From the NCBI RefSeq assembly GCF_001418325.1, contig NZ_LIPN01000227.1, positions 1 to 41,203 on the forward strand: a stretch of DNA of 41,203 bases. The letters are read 5' to 3'. Positions 16,833-25,060 of the stretch are shown in pieces. Every line of letters starts with the position of its first letter. Position 1 is the first letter of the stretch. The notes beneath the pieces are model-generated. The model made no database searches. It worked only from the letters and a program-made list of their open reading frames with translations, and was not told where the DNA came from. Source of the DNA: Streptomyces atriruber (GTDB lineage: Bacteria; Actinomycetota; Actinomycetes; Streptomycetales; Streptomycetaceae). The translations under genes and the position numbers were made by a program.

Positions 16833-16850
16833 CTCCTGGGTGACCAGGAG
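16833..16850 (-). promoter_or_regulatory. Hairpin sequestering the thiB Shine-Dalgarno sequence
   Basis: On the minus strand CTCCTGG (16850-16844) pairs perfectly with CCAGGAG (16839-16833) over a 4-nt loop. The 3' arm contains most of the AGGAGG ribosome site. Another GC stem, GCCCGCG/CGCGGGC at 16864-16888, lies between it and the riboswitch. Together they look like a translational expression platform. Confidence 0.65.
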
Positions 16851-16912
16851 AAGACGCGGCCCCGCCCGCGCACCGACGGCACGCGGGCAGGGCGCTACAG
16901 CTTGAGTGATGC

Positions 16913-17012
16913 CCGAACTTCCTACCCAGAATGACCTGGGCGAGGTTCAGAGGGTCTGCGGCCCACCTGTCCAAGGTGCCGCACTCTCAGCGCTGTGGCG
17001 CTCCCCTGTCGG
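16913..17012 (-). promoter_or_regulatory. TPP (THI-box) riboswitch
   Basis: Read on the minus strand, the ~100-nt leader contains the hallmark thi-box strings: GCTGAGAGTG in the pyrimidine-sensor arm, then ACCCTCTGAACCT, then GGTCATTCTGGGTAGGAAG. A CCGAC at the 5' edge can pair with GTTCGG at the 3' edge as P1. It lies directly upstream of the thiamine transporter operon. TPP binding should lower expression, probably by exposing or hiding the thiB ribosome site. Confidence 0.92.
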
Positions 17013-17078
17013 AATATGCAGATGTGTGTGCTCGTACGGAACTGTCGGAACCGCACGCCCGCCAGACTACCTCTCGGC

Positions 17079-18185
17079 CTACCGCTCGGCGGCGGCGAGC
17101 TGGCCGCACGCCCCGTCGATCTCCTGGCCCCGGGTGTCCCGGATCGTGACGGGCACACCGTGGGCGGCGATGGCCTCCACGAAGGCCTTCTCGTCCTCGG
17201 GGCGCGAGGCCGTCCACTTCGAGCCCGGCGTCGGGTTCAGCGGGATCAGGTTCACGTGCACCGGCTTGCCCTTGAGCAGCCGCCCGAGCCGGTCGCCGCG
17301 CCAGGCCTGGTCGTTGATGTCGCGGATCAGTGCGTACTCGATGGAGAGCCGGCGCCCGGACTTGGCCGCGTACTCCCACCCGGCGTCGAGCACCTCCCGC
17401 ACCTTCCACCGCGTGTTCACCGGCACGAGGGTGTCGCGCAGCTCGTCGTCCGGCGCGTGCAGCGAGATCGCGAGGCGGCACTTGAAGCCCTCGTCGGAGA
17501 ACCGGTGGATGGCGGGCACGAGGCCCACCGTCGACACGGTGATCCCGCGCTGCGAGAGACCGAGCCCGTCGGGCTCCGGGTCGGTGAGGCGGCGAATGGC
17601 CCCGGTCACCCGGTTGTAGTTGGCGAGCGGCTCGCCCATGCCCATGAACACGATGTTCGACAGCCGGGCAGGCCCACCGGGAATCTCGCCGTCCCTGAGC
17701 GCGCGCATGCCGTCGACGATCTGATGCACGATCTCACCGGTCGACAGATTCCGGTCGAGACCGGCCTGCCCCGTGGCACAGAACGGGCAGTTCATGCCGC
17801 AGCCCGCCTGCGAGCTGATGCACATGGTCACCCGGTCCGGATACCGCATGAGCACCGACTCGACGAGCGTCCCGTCGAACAGCCGCCACAGCGTCTTGCG
17901 CGTCGTGTCGTCGTCACAGCTGATGTGCCGCACCACGGACATCAGATCGGGCAGCAACGCCTCGCGAAGCTTCTCCCGCGCCCCGGCCGGGATGTCGGTC
18001 CACTCGGCCGGGTCGTGCGCATACCGCGCGAAGTAGTGCTGCGAGAGCTGCTTGGCACGGAACGGCTTCTCGCCGATGGCGGCGACGGCTTCCTTGCGCT
18101 CGGCGGGCGTGAGGTCGGCGAGGTGCCGCGGGGGCTTCTTGGCACCGCGGGGCGCGACGAAAGTGAGTTCTCCGGGTACAGGCAT
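17079..18185 (-). CDS. rlmN: 23S rRNA (adenine2503-C2)/tRNA methyltransferase RlmN
   Basis: A 368-aa radical-SAM enzyme that methylates C2 of A2503 in 23S rRNA (and A37 of some tRNAs) in the cytoplasm. The 4Fe-4S motif CxxxCxxC is present within [13 protein letters not shown]. The family motif [14 protein letters not shown] and a C-terminal Cys (DGACGQL) that can act in the two-Cys mechanism are also visible; the other mechanistic Cys would be the one in the C-terminal part of the same fold. ATG 18185 is used because GGAAGGA sits just upstream, and the resulting N-terminus MPVPGELTF looks native. It is the last recognisable housekeeping gene before the accessory region. Confidence 0.95.
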   Translation of the reverse strand: MPVPGELTFVAPRGAKKPPRHLADLTPAERKEAVAAIGEKPFRAKQLSQHYFARYAHDPAEWTDIPAGAREKLREALLPDLMSVVRHISCDDDTTRKTLWRLFDGTLVESVLMRYPDRVTMCISSQAGCGMNCPFCATGQAGLDRNLSTGEIVHQIVDGMRALRDGEIPGGPARLSNIVFMGMGEPLANYNRVTGAIRRLTDPEPDGLGLSQRGITVSTVGLVPAIHRFSDEGFKCRLAISLHAPDDELRDTLVPVNTRWKVREVLDAGWEYAAKSGRRLSIEYALIRDINDQAWRGDRLGRLLKGKPVHVNLIPLNPTPGSKWTASRPEDEKAFVEAIAAHGVPVTIRDTRGQEIDGACGQLAAAER

Positions 18186-18231
18186 GGTCCTTCCAGTGTC
18201 GCAGATCCACATCGCTGACCTGGGCTCACGG

Positions 18232-18261
18232 AGATTAGTGTGGGTCGTCACTGCCCGTCAT
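18232..18261 (-). promoter_or_regulatory. Possible rlmN promoter
   Basis: On the minus strand ATGACG (18261-18256) and TAATCT (18237-18232) are separated by 18 bp and lie about 45 bp upstream of the rlmN ATG. The -35 is poor; this is a weak prediction. Confidence 0.3.
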
Positions 18262-18773
18262 TGGTCGTCGTGGGCCCTCCTCGCACGGCCCACAGACGGC
18301 CCGGCGTGCCCCTCCTTAAGGCGGCGTCCATCCAGGTGAGCGCACTGCTCGCCGCCTCCTGCCGCATAACGCAAGGCGTCGCTTCTGGGAGTGGGGCACG
18401 AGGCGGAACTCGGGCTCTCAGCTTGGGAAGCTCAGAGCAGCTAGGGCTTTCGTTAGGCATGACCCGGTCCGAAGCGACGTTGGCGTCTGGTGGGCGGTGG
18501 AGCGACTGCCCGCAGTTACCCGTACGCTCTGGCTCGCGTCTCGCAAGTGTGACCATCCGGCTCATGCGCCTGCGGTGTCGGCGACCAACGCTGGCACGCC
18601 TCTCAGCCCACGGCTCTTGAGTCGGGCATGCAACGAGGTTGCTAGTAGCTGACTACGCTCCACCTGGCCACGCGGGAGCCAGCCACAGGATCGGGTAGGA
18701 GCCGTTGCGTGCCTGCCATCGTCTATCCCGAGCCCATGGCGCCAGGGCGCTTACAAGCCCTACCGTGTTGGCC
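18262..18773. other. Gene-free stretch at the chromosome/accessory junction
   Basis: About 0.5 kb without a convincing gene: the open frames lack ribosome sites, family resemblance and normal Streptomyces codon use. There is an imperfect 11-bp hairpin at 18414-18438 (one mismatch, 3-nt loop). No tRNA cloverleaf, integrase or clear attachment repeat was seen. GC content begins to fall towards the right end. Confidence 0.6.
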
Positions 18774-19124
18774 ATGGACGCGACCATCGGCGAGATTGGT
18801 CTCGCAGACGCCATCTCGGCAATCCGTGACGACATCCTCACCGCAACACAGCAGGGTGCTGGCTCGCCCTTGCGCTTTGAGCTCGGGGACATAGAGATGG
18901 ATTTCACTGTCGAGCTTCGGCGAGACGCTCGCGGTAGAGCTGGGGTGAAGGCCTGGGTTATAGATGCAGCGGCAGAGCGCGGCAGTGGCACAACGCACAC
19001 GCATCGGGTTGCTTTTACATTAAAACCAAAGGATGCACTCACTGATCAAGGCTGGGATGTTTCCAGTGACGAGGAGGGGCGCACCAGCAAGTTCGGCGCA
19101 AGCGGAGATTCGCCGAATGAATGA
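18774..19124 (+). CDS. Trypco2-domain protein (trypsin-co-occurring domain)
   Basis: A 116-aa protein. Residues 7-82 match the Trypco2 pattern I know: a helix starting IGLADAISAIRDDILTA, then the strands RFELGDIEMDFTVEL and VKAWVIDA, a Gly-rich turn, and THRVAFTLKP. The tail is acidic and Ser-rich. Trypco domains were named for genomic linkage to trypsin-like proteases in STAND-NTPase conflict systems, and the next gene is exactly such a protein, overlapping by 8 bp. It may act as sensor, adaptor or substrate of that protease; no function is established here. ATG 18774 has a TACCGT box 7 bp upstream and no clear Shine-Dalgarno sequence. One Leu is encoded by the rare TTA codon (19020-19022). 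Confidence 0.85.
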   Translation: MDATIGEIGLADAISAIRDDILTATQQGAGSPLRFELGDIEMDFTVELRRDARGRAGVKAWVIDAAAERGSGTTHTHRVAFTLKPKDALTDQGWDVSSDEEGRTSKFGASGDSPNE

Positions 19125-22100
19125 GCGAGCGCCAGGGCGCACCAGAATTGCGGCAGTGCTTTCTACAGGCAGTCAGGGAAGTGGTTACGTTCTTTGCCCT
19201 AGCTTAGTACTTACTGCTGCTCACGTGTTGAAAGAACTTGATGATGTACGCGTTGCACTTCCGGGCCAGGCAGAGCAGATACGCTGTCGGGTAATTTGGA
19301 TGCGTCATGATGAACGATGTGATGCTGCACTAGTTACCCCTCAGGACGGATCATTTGGCCCCGCATTCAGCACACAGGATGCACCCTTTGCGATTGTCCG
19401 CGACTCGCTAGAGCCGATATCTAACTGTCAGGCTATCGGTTACCCTAGCGTGCAGCGCAGCCCACATGGCGAGCTAGATACAGAGCAATTTGTCGGCACT
19501 TTAAAGCCAGGCGCCAAGATACTGAGTGGGCGCTACGTATTGGATAGTTCACACAATCCTCCTACTGAGCGCACGGACAAAAAATCACCTTGGGCCGGAT
19601 TTTCTGGCGCTGTTGTATTCAAGCAAGACGCAATGATTGGGGTTATAGCCCACGACCCTTCTGGCTGGCAGCACGGCCGGCTCGAAGTTACTTCAACTGG
19701 CGTGCTGGAAGCCGACCTGAAGTTTAGGGAAATTCTAGAGCGGGCAGGGGTGCAGATATCCGTTGTTCACTTGAACGATACCCGCAACCCAGAATTCACC
19801 GCTTTTGAGCGGCGATATCAGGGTTACGTCATTTCAAAATACGGCACCTTGACCATATTCGGCATTGATCTCTCAGATCGCACTAATGCCGAGTGGCCCC
19901 TGGATGCTGCGTACCTAAGTCTTGAAGCACTGGCAACAGATGAGTCTGTCGGACGTGACGGAACCGATGGCCTGGCAACTCGAAATCCGATCCAGGTGCA
20001 ACCTGCTGATCAAGCTCTCGCCGGCCACCATCGTGTTCTTCTGCGTGGGGTTGCAGGCTCTGGCAAAACAACGCTAGTGCAGTGGCTGGCCGTCTCTGCC
20101 GCTAAACAGCAACTCGGGGAAAACCTACATCACCTATACAGTCGCGTACCCATTGTGCTGCCGTTGAGGACGTTGATCCGGTACGGAGAATTGCCGGGGC
20201 CAAGTGACTTTTTGGCAGCGGTGCGTAACCCACTCGCTGGAATTCAGCCTAAGGGTTGGATCGAGAGTATCCTGTCACATAAACGCGGACTGATGTTGAT
20301 AGATGGGATTGACGAAATCTCGGAGCGGGATCGTGAACGGGTCAGAGAATGGCTTCGCGATCTCATGCTGGTGTTCCCGCAGAACATGTGGCTAGTAACC
20401 TCCCGCCCTTCTGCGGTCACTGATGATTGGCTAGCTACTGAAGGCTTCGTCGAGCTCACTCTAAGCGCAATGGGCCGCAATGATATTGCGGCTTTCATTG
20501 AACGTTGGCATGCTGCGGCGATCGCAGCATGCCAGGATGAAGAAGAAATTAACCGTCTCAGGACGTACAAATCTGCACTCATTGAGGCGATTAGAACCAA
20601 ACAAGATCTTGGGCGTTTAGCTACCAATCCACTCATGTGCGGGCTCATATGTGCCTTGCATCGTGATCGCAGGGGCTACCTACCAGAGGGGCGGAAACAG
20701 CTTTACGATGCAGCCCTTTCCATGCTGCTTGCACGTCGCGACCGTGAGCGCGACCTAGAGGTTCGGCTTTCCGAAGAGCCGCAAATACGGTTGTTGCAGA
20801 AATTGGCCTACTGGCTGATTAAGAACGGTCAGGTTGAGATGGATCGATCGGACGCGATCGATCTAATAAATGCGACGTTGCCTGCAATTCCATCCATTGC
20901 CGATATCGGGAGCCCCAAACAAGTTTACGACTACTTGCTGCTACGTAGCGGGCTTCTTCGCGAACCAACTCAAGGAGCTATGGATTTCATCCATAGAACA
21001 TTTCAAGATTACCTTGGCGCTAAAGCTGCCGTTGAAGAGCGCGACTTCGACCTCATGGTGCGCAATGCTCATCATGATCAGTGGGAAGACGTCATACGTA
21101 TGGCGGTGGCTCACGCATATCCGGTGGAACGAGGCCGGATTCTTAACAAGCTACTAAAGCGTGGTGATCGGGTGAAAAAACACCGCATGCGACTTCACTT
21201 ACTCGCTATGGCTTGTCTGGAGCATGCAACCGAGCTCGATATTCATGTTCGCCGCGAAGTCGAGGATCGCGCTTCAAAGCTAATACCTCCCGACGATTAC
21301 CAATCTGCAGAAGCCTTGGCGTCGGCAGGGCCCATGGTCCTAGATCTCCTGCCCGGCCCAAGTTCGCTCAGTGATGAGCAAGCTTACGCCGTGGTCCTTA
21401 CAGCTACCCAGATAGCGTCTGACGCGGCCGTGCCAGTTCTTGCGCGATACCGGCAAGTCCCGAGTGTAGCCGTGCAAAATGAGCTGATCAGTTCTTGGAG
21501 AAAGTTCGACATTGGCCAATACGGCCGGGAAGTTGTTGCCCATTTAGAGAAAGGGCAAATGTTCTGGCTCGACTCAATTGAGCAGTTAGAGTTCTTTAAG
21601 GAGATCGGCGGACGTGAAAATTTCATTCTCGTAGGCAGTTGTTCCTCTGATCGCCTCACTAAAGCCATCGCTGGAGATGGTCCGGTTACGCTAGGGCTAC
21701 ACAATAACAAGGAAATTGACAGTTTTGTGCACCTGCCTTTTTCTCGCCTTAAGGCCTTGTTCTTATATAGTTGCCCTCAAATCCGGGATCTTTCTGACCT
21801 GGGCAGGCTCGATCGCCTTGAAGAGTTGAGCCTGAATGATATGAAGGGCCTCTTGGACCTGCGAGGCCTGGATACCCTACACGGTCTCGTCCGACTCGGC
21901 ATCCTGCAGCCTGTTTCCCAATCTAATCTCTCACTGCTGCCTAAGAGTGGAAACTTGAGGTCTTTGATTCTTTTTGGAGGGGCAATCGCATCGACCGGAC
22001 TGCGCGGCCTACGCGACATACGAGGCCTAGAAGCGCTAGCTATGCGCTGGAGTAATGAAGGAGCAACAGATCCTGTCATTGCATGGGACGAGGTGTTCTT

Positions 22101-22374
22101 GCATCCGACCCTGAGACGCCTGCGCCTGGACCCTATAGGGCTCAACGCATTCCTCCAGAGCGGGCATTCATTCTCAAACCTGGTGAAACTAAATATCGAA
22201 CTCGTGAGGCGAAATACCTTGGATGAGTTGCCGATGCAGAGATTTACTGATGTATTCCCCGAAGTTCGCTACCTATCAGGCCCGTTCGATCCAAGTTATC
22301 GCGAGGTATTGAGTGGAATGCTGCCCAGGGTCGAGGTTGAATTCCAGCAAGGATCAGGAATGCACGACGCGTAG
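19117..22374 (+). CDS. Trypsin-like protease - NACHT NTPase - LRR STAND protein
   Basis: A 1085-aa three-part protein. The N-terminal S1/trypsin-like domain (about 8-190) has an apparently complete triad: His36 in LTAAHVL, Asp69 in CDAALV and Ser163 in GFSGAVV. The NACHT NTPase follows (about 305-480), with Walker A GVAGSGKTT (311-319) and Walker B LMLIDGIDE (392-400). A helical winged/HEAT-like region spans about 490-860. The C-terminus (about 877-1050) has irregular leucine-rich repeats (LKALFLYSC, LEELSLNDM, LRSLILFGG). NACHT-LRR proteins are oligomerising sensors; the protease would be the effector. ATG 19117 is chosen for GGAG about 9 nt upstream and the 8-bp overlap with the Trypco2 gene. 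Base composition is clearly poorer in GC than the neighbours, with at least seven TTA codons, indicating horizontal acquisition. Confidence 0.9.
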   Translation: MNERAPGRTRIAAVLSTGSQGSGYVLCPSLVLTAAHVLKELDDVRVALPGQAEQIRCRVIWMRHDERCDAALVTPQDGSFGPAFSTQDAPFAIVRDSLEPISNCQAIGYPSVQRSPHGELDTEQFVGTLKPGAKILSGRYVLDSSHNPPTERTDKKSPWAGFSGAVVFKQDAMIGVIAHDPSGWQHGRLEVTSTGVLEADLKFREILERAGVQISVVHLNDTRNPEFTAFERRYQGYVISKYGTLTIFGIDLSDRTNAEWPLDAAYLSLEALATDESVGRDGTDGLATRNPIQVQPADQALAGHHRVLLRGVAGSGKTTLVQWLAVSAAKQQLGENLHHLYSRVPIVLPLRTLIRYGELPGPSDFLAAVRNPLAGIQPKGWIESILSHKRGLMLIDGIDEISERDRERVREWLRDLMLVFPQNMWLVTSRPSAVTDDWLATEGFVELTLSAMGRNDIAAFIERWHAAAIAACQDEEEINRLRTYKSALIEAIRTKQDLGRLATNPLMCGLICALHRDRRGYLPEGRKQLYDAALSMLLARRDRERDLEVRLSEEPQIRLLQKLAYWLIKNGQVEMDRSDAIDLINATLPAIPSIADIGSPKQVYDYLLLRSGLLREPTQGAMDFIHRTFQDYLGAKAAVEERDFDLMVRNAHHDQWEDVIRMAVAHAYPVERGRILNKLLKRGDRVKKHRMRLHLLAMACLEHATELDIHVRREVEDRASKLIPPDDYQSAEALASAGPMVLDLLPGPSSLSDEQAYAVVLTATQIASDAAVPVLARYRQVPSVAVQNELISSWRKFDIGQYGREVVAHLEKGQMFWLDSIEQLEFFKEIGGRENFILVGSCSSDRLTKAIAGDGPVTLGLHNNKEIDSFVHLPFSRLKALFLYSCPQIRDLSDLGRLDRLEELSLNDMKGLLDLRGLDTLHGLVRLGILQPVSQSNLSLLPKSGNLRSLILFGGAIASTGLRGLRDIRGLEALAMRWSNEGATDPVIAWDEVFLHPTLRRLRLDPIGLNAFLQSGHSFSNLVKLNIELVRRNTLDELPMQRFTDVFPEVRYLSGPFDPSYREVLSGMLPRVEVEFQQGSGMHDA

Positions 22375-22574
22375 TTTCAACTCGCCGCAGTCGAGGCCAA
22401 TTCAACGTCGGTGGAGCGGCTTTGCAGTGGCACTGCTTAGCACAAGTGATCACGGCCCATAATCTTGCGGCACGTCGGGCAGTGTGTGAGTCTGCCCGGT
22501 GAAGTACGACGTTGAGGGCATGATCTTCGATGCTCGCGCCAAAATGGCCGCCTTAAGACCGACCGGCAAATGGA

Positions 22575-23426
22575 TCACTTGAGGCGTCGGGTGGTCGGGC
22601 GGCCCTGCCAGCGGTAGTGGCTTGTGGAGCGTCGGATGAGCATGCGGAGCGTGACGAGAGTGGCGGCGAGGTAGAGGTAGAAGTCCACGACCGCGCCGCT
22701 TCTCTCGGTGCAGCGCCGCAGCTTGCCGTAGTCGTTCATCCACGAGTGGGTGCGCTCGACCACCCAGCGTTTGGCGGCCTGGATCGGGGCGGGCACGCCC
22801 TTGTGGGCGATCTCGGCCGTGAAGCCCAACTCGGCTATAAAAAGACGGGACTTGTTGCTGTCGTAGCCGCGGTCGAGGTTGATGTTGACGGTCTCTGGCA
22901 TCGCGCCGACCTGTGCCCTGGCCGCGTCCAGGGTGGAGCCGAGCAACAGCGAGTCGTGCCGGTTAGCCCCAGCGGCGACAACTGCGAGCGGGACGCCGCA
23001 GGCGTCGGTAGCGACGGAGCGTTTCAGTCCTTGCTTACCCCGGTCAACCGGAGAGCGACCGGTCTTCCTACCGCTGGACGGGGCCTTGGTGATGCACCCG
23101 TCCACCGAGATCTCGCCGAGCCCGAGGCCGATCATGCGGTCGTAGGCTTCCAGGGCGAGAGCATGCACGGCCTGCGAAATCCCTTGCTCGGCCCACTCTT
23201 TGACGCGTCGGCGGATGGTGCGGTCGGAACATCCGGGGGTGGAGATGCGTTCGTAGCCCGAGCCGTGGACCAGAGCGAGGACCACATGCTCGAAGACCGT
23301 ACGGTCAGGCACCCTGCGCCTGTGGCAGCCCAATGGATGGCTTGCCGCGAACTCCTCACGTGCGGGCAGAAGGGCGGCGAACTGAGCCCACAACGGTTCG
23401 AGCAGGCTGGTTGGCAGCGTGGGCAC
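22575..23426 (-). CDS. IS5-family transposase
   Basis: A 283-aa DDE transposase. The N-terminal helix-turn-helix region contains CHRRRVPDRTVFEHVVLALV. The catalytic residues are visible as Asp in EISVDGCITKAP, Asp in NLDRGYDSNKSR and Glu in RWVVERTHSWM. The last of these fits the IS5 YREK-like signature (Arg and Lys spaced after Glu in RTHSWMNDYGKLRR). GTG 23426 is preferred because AGGAAGGGA is just upstream; GTG 23447 is an alternative. The gene is full length and looks intact. Terminal inverted repeats and target duplication could not be fixed, so the element's borders are unknown. It separates the STAND pair from the DedA operon. Confidence 0.85.
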   Translation of the reverse strand: MPTLPTSLLEPLWAQFAALLPAREEFAASHPLGCHRRRVPDRTVFEHVVLALVHGSGYERISTPGCSDRTIRRRVKEWAEQGISQAVHALALEAYDRMIGLGLGEISVDGCITKAPSSGRKTGRSPVDRGKQGLKRSVATDACGVPLAVVAAGANRHDSLLLGSTLDAARAQVGAMPETVNINLDRGYDSNKSRLFIAELGFTAEIAHKGVPAPIQAAKRWVVERTHSWMNDYGKLRRCTERSGAVVDFYLYLAATLVTLRMLIRRSTSHYRWQGRPTTRRLK

Positions 23427-23528
23427 AGCCCGTCCCTTCCTGATCACTGGGGCTTTCCCCGTCGTGATGACGCCGGGGTCGTGTTGAGGATGAGTGCGGC
23501 GGACGCGCGGGTCTCGCGGCAGGGGCGG

Positions 23529-24188
23529 TCAGCGCACCGGGGCCTCGTTCTTGCGGCCCGGGTGACCGCGCGGGATGGTTGCGGCACCTGGTGCGGAGCG
23601 CCGGGAGCGCCGCCACCAGAGCGTGGTGGCGAGGGCGGCCAGGGCGACCACAGCAAGGGCCGGACCGCCGACGGTGAGAATCTGCTGGAGGGAGGTTGCG
23701 GCGCTGTAGCCGATGCCGGCTTCGGCGGCGGCCCACAGGACGGCTGCGGTGGCGCTGTAGGGGGCGATGCGGCGGTAGGGCAGGCGGGCGGCGCCGGCCA
23801 GGTGGGGGGCGAGGGTGCGGACCATGGGCAGGAAGCGGCCGAGGAAGACGGACCGGCCGGCGTGGCGGGTCATGAGCGTCTCGGCCTGCCGCCAGGCTCC
23901 GGCGGGGATGCGGTGACCGAGGCGGCCGGTGCGCAGGCGCTCGCCCAGAAGGTGGCCGGTCCAGTGGGCGAGGCGGTCGCCTGTGATGGCCGCGGCGGTG
24001 GCGGCCGCGATCACCGGCAGGAGGTGCACGGCGCCGGCGCGGGCCATGGCTCCGGCCGTCAGCAGCAGGGCGAGGGTGGGGGCGAACGTGCCCAGCAGGA
24101 GCACGGATTCGGCGAGGACGACCAGGGCCAGGACCGTGTAGACGGCGGTCGGCGGCAGGTGAGCGAGGGCGTCGGTGAGGTGGTTCAC
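23529..24188 (-). CDS. DedA-family membrane protein
   Basis: A 219-aa polytopic protein of the DedA/SNARE-associated family. Typical features are the re-entrant hydrophobic entry (VVLAESVLLLGTFAPT), the conserved GDRLAHWTGHLLGERL loop and FLGRFLPMVRTLAPHLAGAA, the equivalent of the family's G-RF-P-R motif. Three further membrane helices follow, with a basic C-terminus. DedA proteins include undecaprenyl-phosphate and phospholipid flippases. GTG 24188 overlaps the upstream methyltransferase stop by 4 bp, so both are coupled in one operon and may act on the same membrane lipid. Confidence 0.85.
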   Translation of the reverse strand: MNHLTDALAHLPPTAVYTVLALVVLAESVLLLGTFAPTLALLLTAGAMARAGAVHLLPVIAAATAAAITGDRLAHWTGHLLGERLRTGRLGHRIPAGAWRQAETLMTRHAGRSVFLGRFLPMVRTLAPHLAGAARLPYRRIAPYSATAAVLWAAAEAGIGYSAATSLQQILTVGGPALAVVALAALATTLWWRRSRRSAPGAATIPRGHPGRKNEAPVR

Positions 24189-24928
24189 TGCTCGACGCCT
24201 GGCAGGAGGGGCAGCGGGTGCGGCGGGACGGCGGCGTCCACGCTGGGGCAGCGCAGTTCCCAGACGTGGGCGGGTGGCAGGTTGGCGAGGACCGTCCAGC
24301 GGGCAGTGGCGTAGCGGTGCTGGTAGGCGCCCACGACCTGGTCGACTGCGGCGTGGCGGCGGGCTTCGGCGCGAGGGGCGAGCAGGGTGCGGGCGCGGCG
24401 GGTGCCGAGGTAGGCGAAGTAGGTGAGGGTGCCGCCGGGGTGGAGCAGGTCCAGGTAGAGGGCCATGATGCGGTCGACCTGTTCGGGGGCGAAGTTGGTC
24501 AGCGGCAGGCCGGAGACGATGACGTCGTAGCGCCGACCGGTGTCGAGTTCTTCGACGTACGCCTGGTGGACTTCCGCGCGGACATGTCGGATGACCGGGG
24601 CCGGGTGGTGGTCGACGAGGCGGCGCAGGCGCTCGGTGAAGCGCGGGTTGGCTTCGACGATGTCGAGGTGGCTGCCGCGCGGGAGGCGGGAGAGAAGGGT
24701 GCGGGTGACGGCTCCGGTGCCGGCGCCCGCCTCCAGAACAGACAGCGGGCGGGGGCCGCGGGTGGTCACGGGGTCGGTCAGGGTGCGGGCCAGGGCCCGG
24801 CTGCTGGGCGCGACGGCGCCGGTGGTGCGCAGGTCGCGGGCGGCTTCGCGCAGGAACGTCCAGCTCTCGGCGGTCTGCCGGGCGGCGGGCTTCCGGGAAA
24901 GTCGGGGGGAGGGGGGCCTGTGGTCCAT
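24185..24928 (-). CDS. PmtA-like phospholipid N-methyltransferase (class I SAM)
   Basis: A 247-aa SAM-dependent methyltransferase. The N-terminus FLREAARDLRTTGAVAPSS matches the membrane-binding helix and Ala-Pro-Ser motif of PmtA-type phosphatidylethanolamine methyltransferases and their rRNA-methylase-like relatives. SAM motif I is VLEAGAGTGAVT (about residue 65), an acidic ribose-binding position follows in LDIVEANPRF, and motif IV is YDVIVSGLPLTNF. The expected role is methylation of phospholipid head groups at the membrane. A different lipid or small-molecule target is possible. It is the first gene of the operon with DedA and divergent from a two-component system. It seems leaderless: TAGCGT lies 7 bp before ATG 24928. 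Confidence 0.8.
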   Translation of the reverse strand: MDHRPPSPRLSRKPAARQTAESWTFLREAARDLRTTGAVAPSSRALARTLTDPVTTRGPRPLSVLEAGAGTGAVTRTLLSRLPRGSHLDIVEANPRFTERLRRLVDHHPAPVIRHVRAEVHQAYVEELDTGRRYDVIVSGLPLTNFAPEQVDRIMALYLDLLHPGGTLTYFAYLGTRRARTLLAPRAEARRHAAVDQVVGAYQHRYATARWTVLANLPPAHVWELRCPSVDAAVPPHPLPLLPGVEQ

Positions 24929-24935
24929 GCTTTCG

Positions 24936-24941
24936 ACGCTA
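24936..24941 (-). promoter_or_regulatory. Putative -10 box (TAGCGT), leaderless methyltransferase
   Basis: On the minus strand TAGCGT is followed by 7 nt and the ATG at 24928. No Shine-Dalgarno sequence is visible. Confidence 0.5.
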
Positions 24942-25047
24942 GGAATCCGGTACGCCCTTCGGACCTGCCGTTATGTGACGGTCCTCCCCGACGAAAGTAG
25001 GGGTTGGGCGTCGCATTTCGTGCCGTCCCCGCGTGCGGCGGGCTGCC

Positions 25048-25053
25048 TAGCAT
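25048..25053 (+). promoter_or_regulatory. Putative -10 box (TAGCAT), leaderless kinase
   Basis: TAGCAT ends 7 bp before GTG 25061. The alternative ATG 25052 overlaps the box itself, which argues for the GTG. This box and the one at 24936 face outward, forming a divergent promoter region of about 130 bp. Confidence 0.45.
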
Positions 25054-25060
25054 GGTGAGG

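Noticed and set aside
17013..17041. TTCCGT-17 bp-CATATT promoter-like pair upstream of thiB (minus)
   Set aside because: A transcript starting about 7 nt downstream would lack the 5' strand of riboswitch stem P1, so the true promoter is probably further upstream.
18248..18565. Minus-strand open frame in the gap right of rlmN
   Set aside because: No ribosome site, no familiar motif and atypical codon use.
18186..18773. tRNA gene or attachment site at the start of the accessory region
   Set aside because: No T-loop/acceptor pattern or matching direct repeat could be found within the window.
22450..22574. Minus-strand frame ending PDVPQDYGP as a gene remnant truncated by the insertion sequence
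   Set aside because: About 40 codons look mildly protein-like, but there is no start, no known family and no break point, so a remnant cannot be claimed.
22442..23456. AGTGATCA at 22445-22452 and its inverse at 23441-23448 as IS5 terminal inverted repeats
   Set aside because: Only about 8 bp match, the core is the common palindrome TGATCA, and the right copy would overlap the alternative transposase start.
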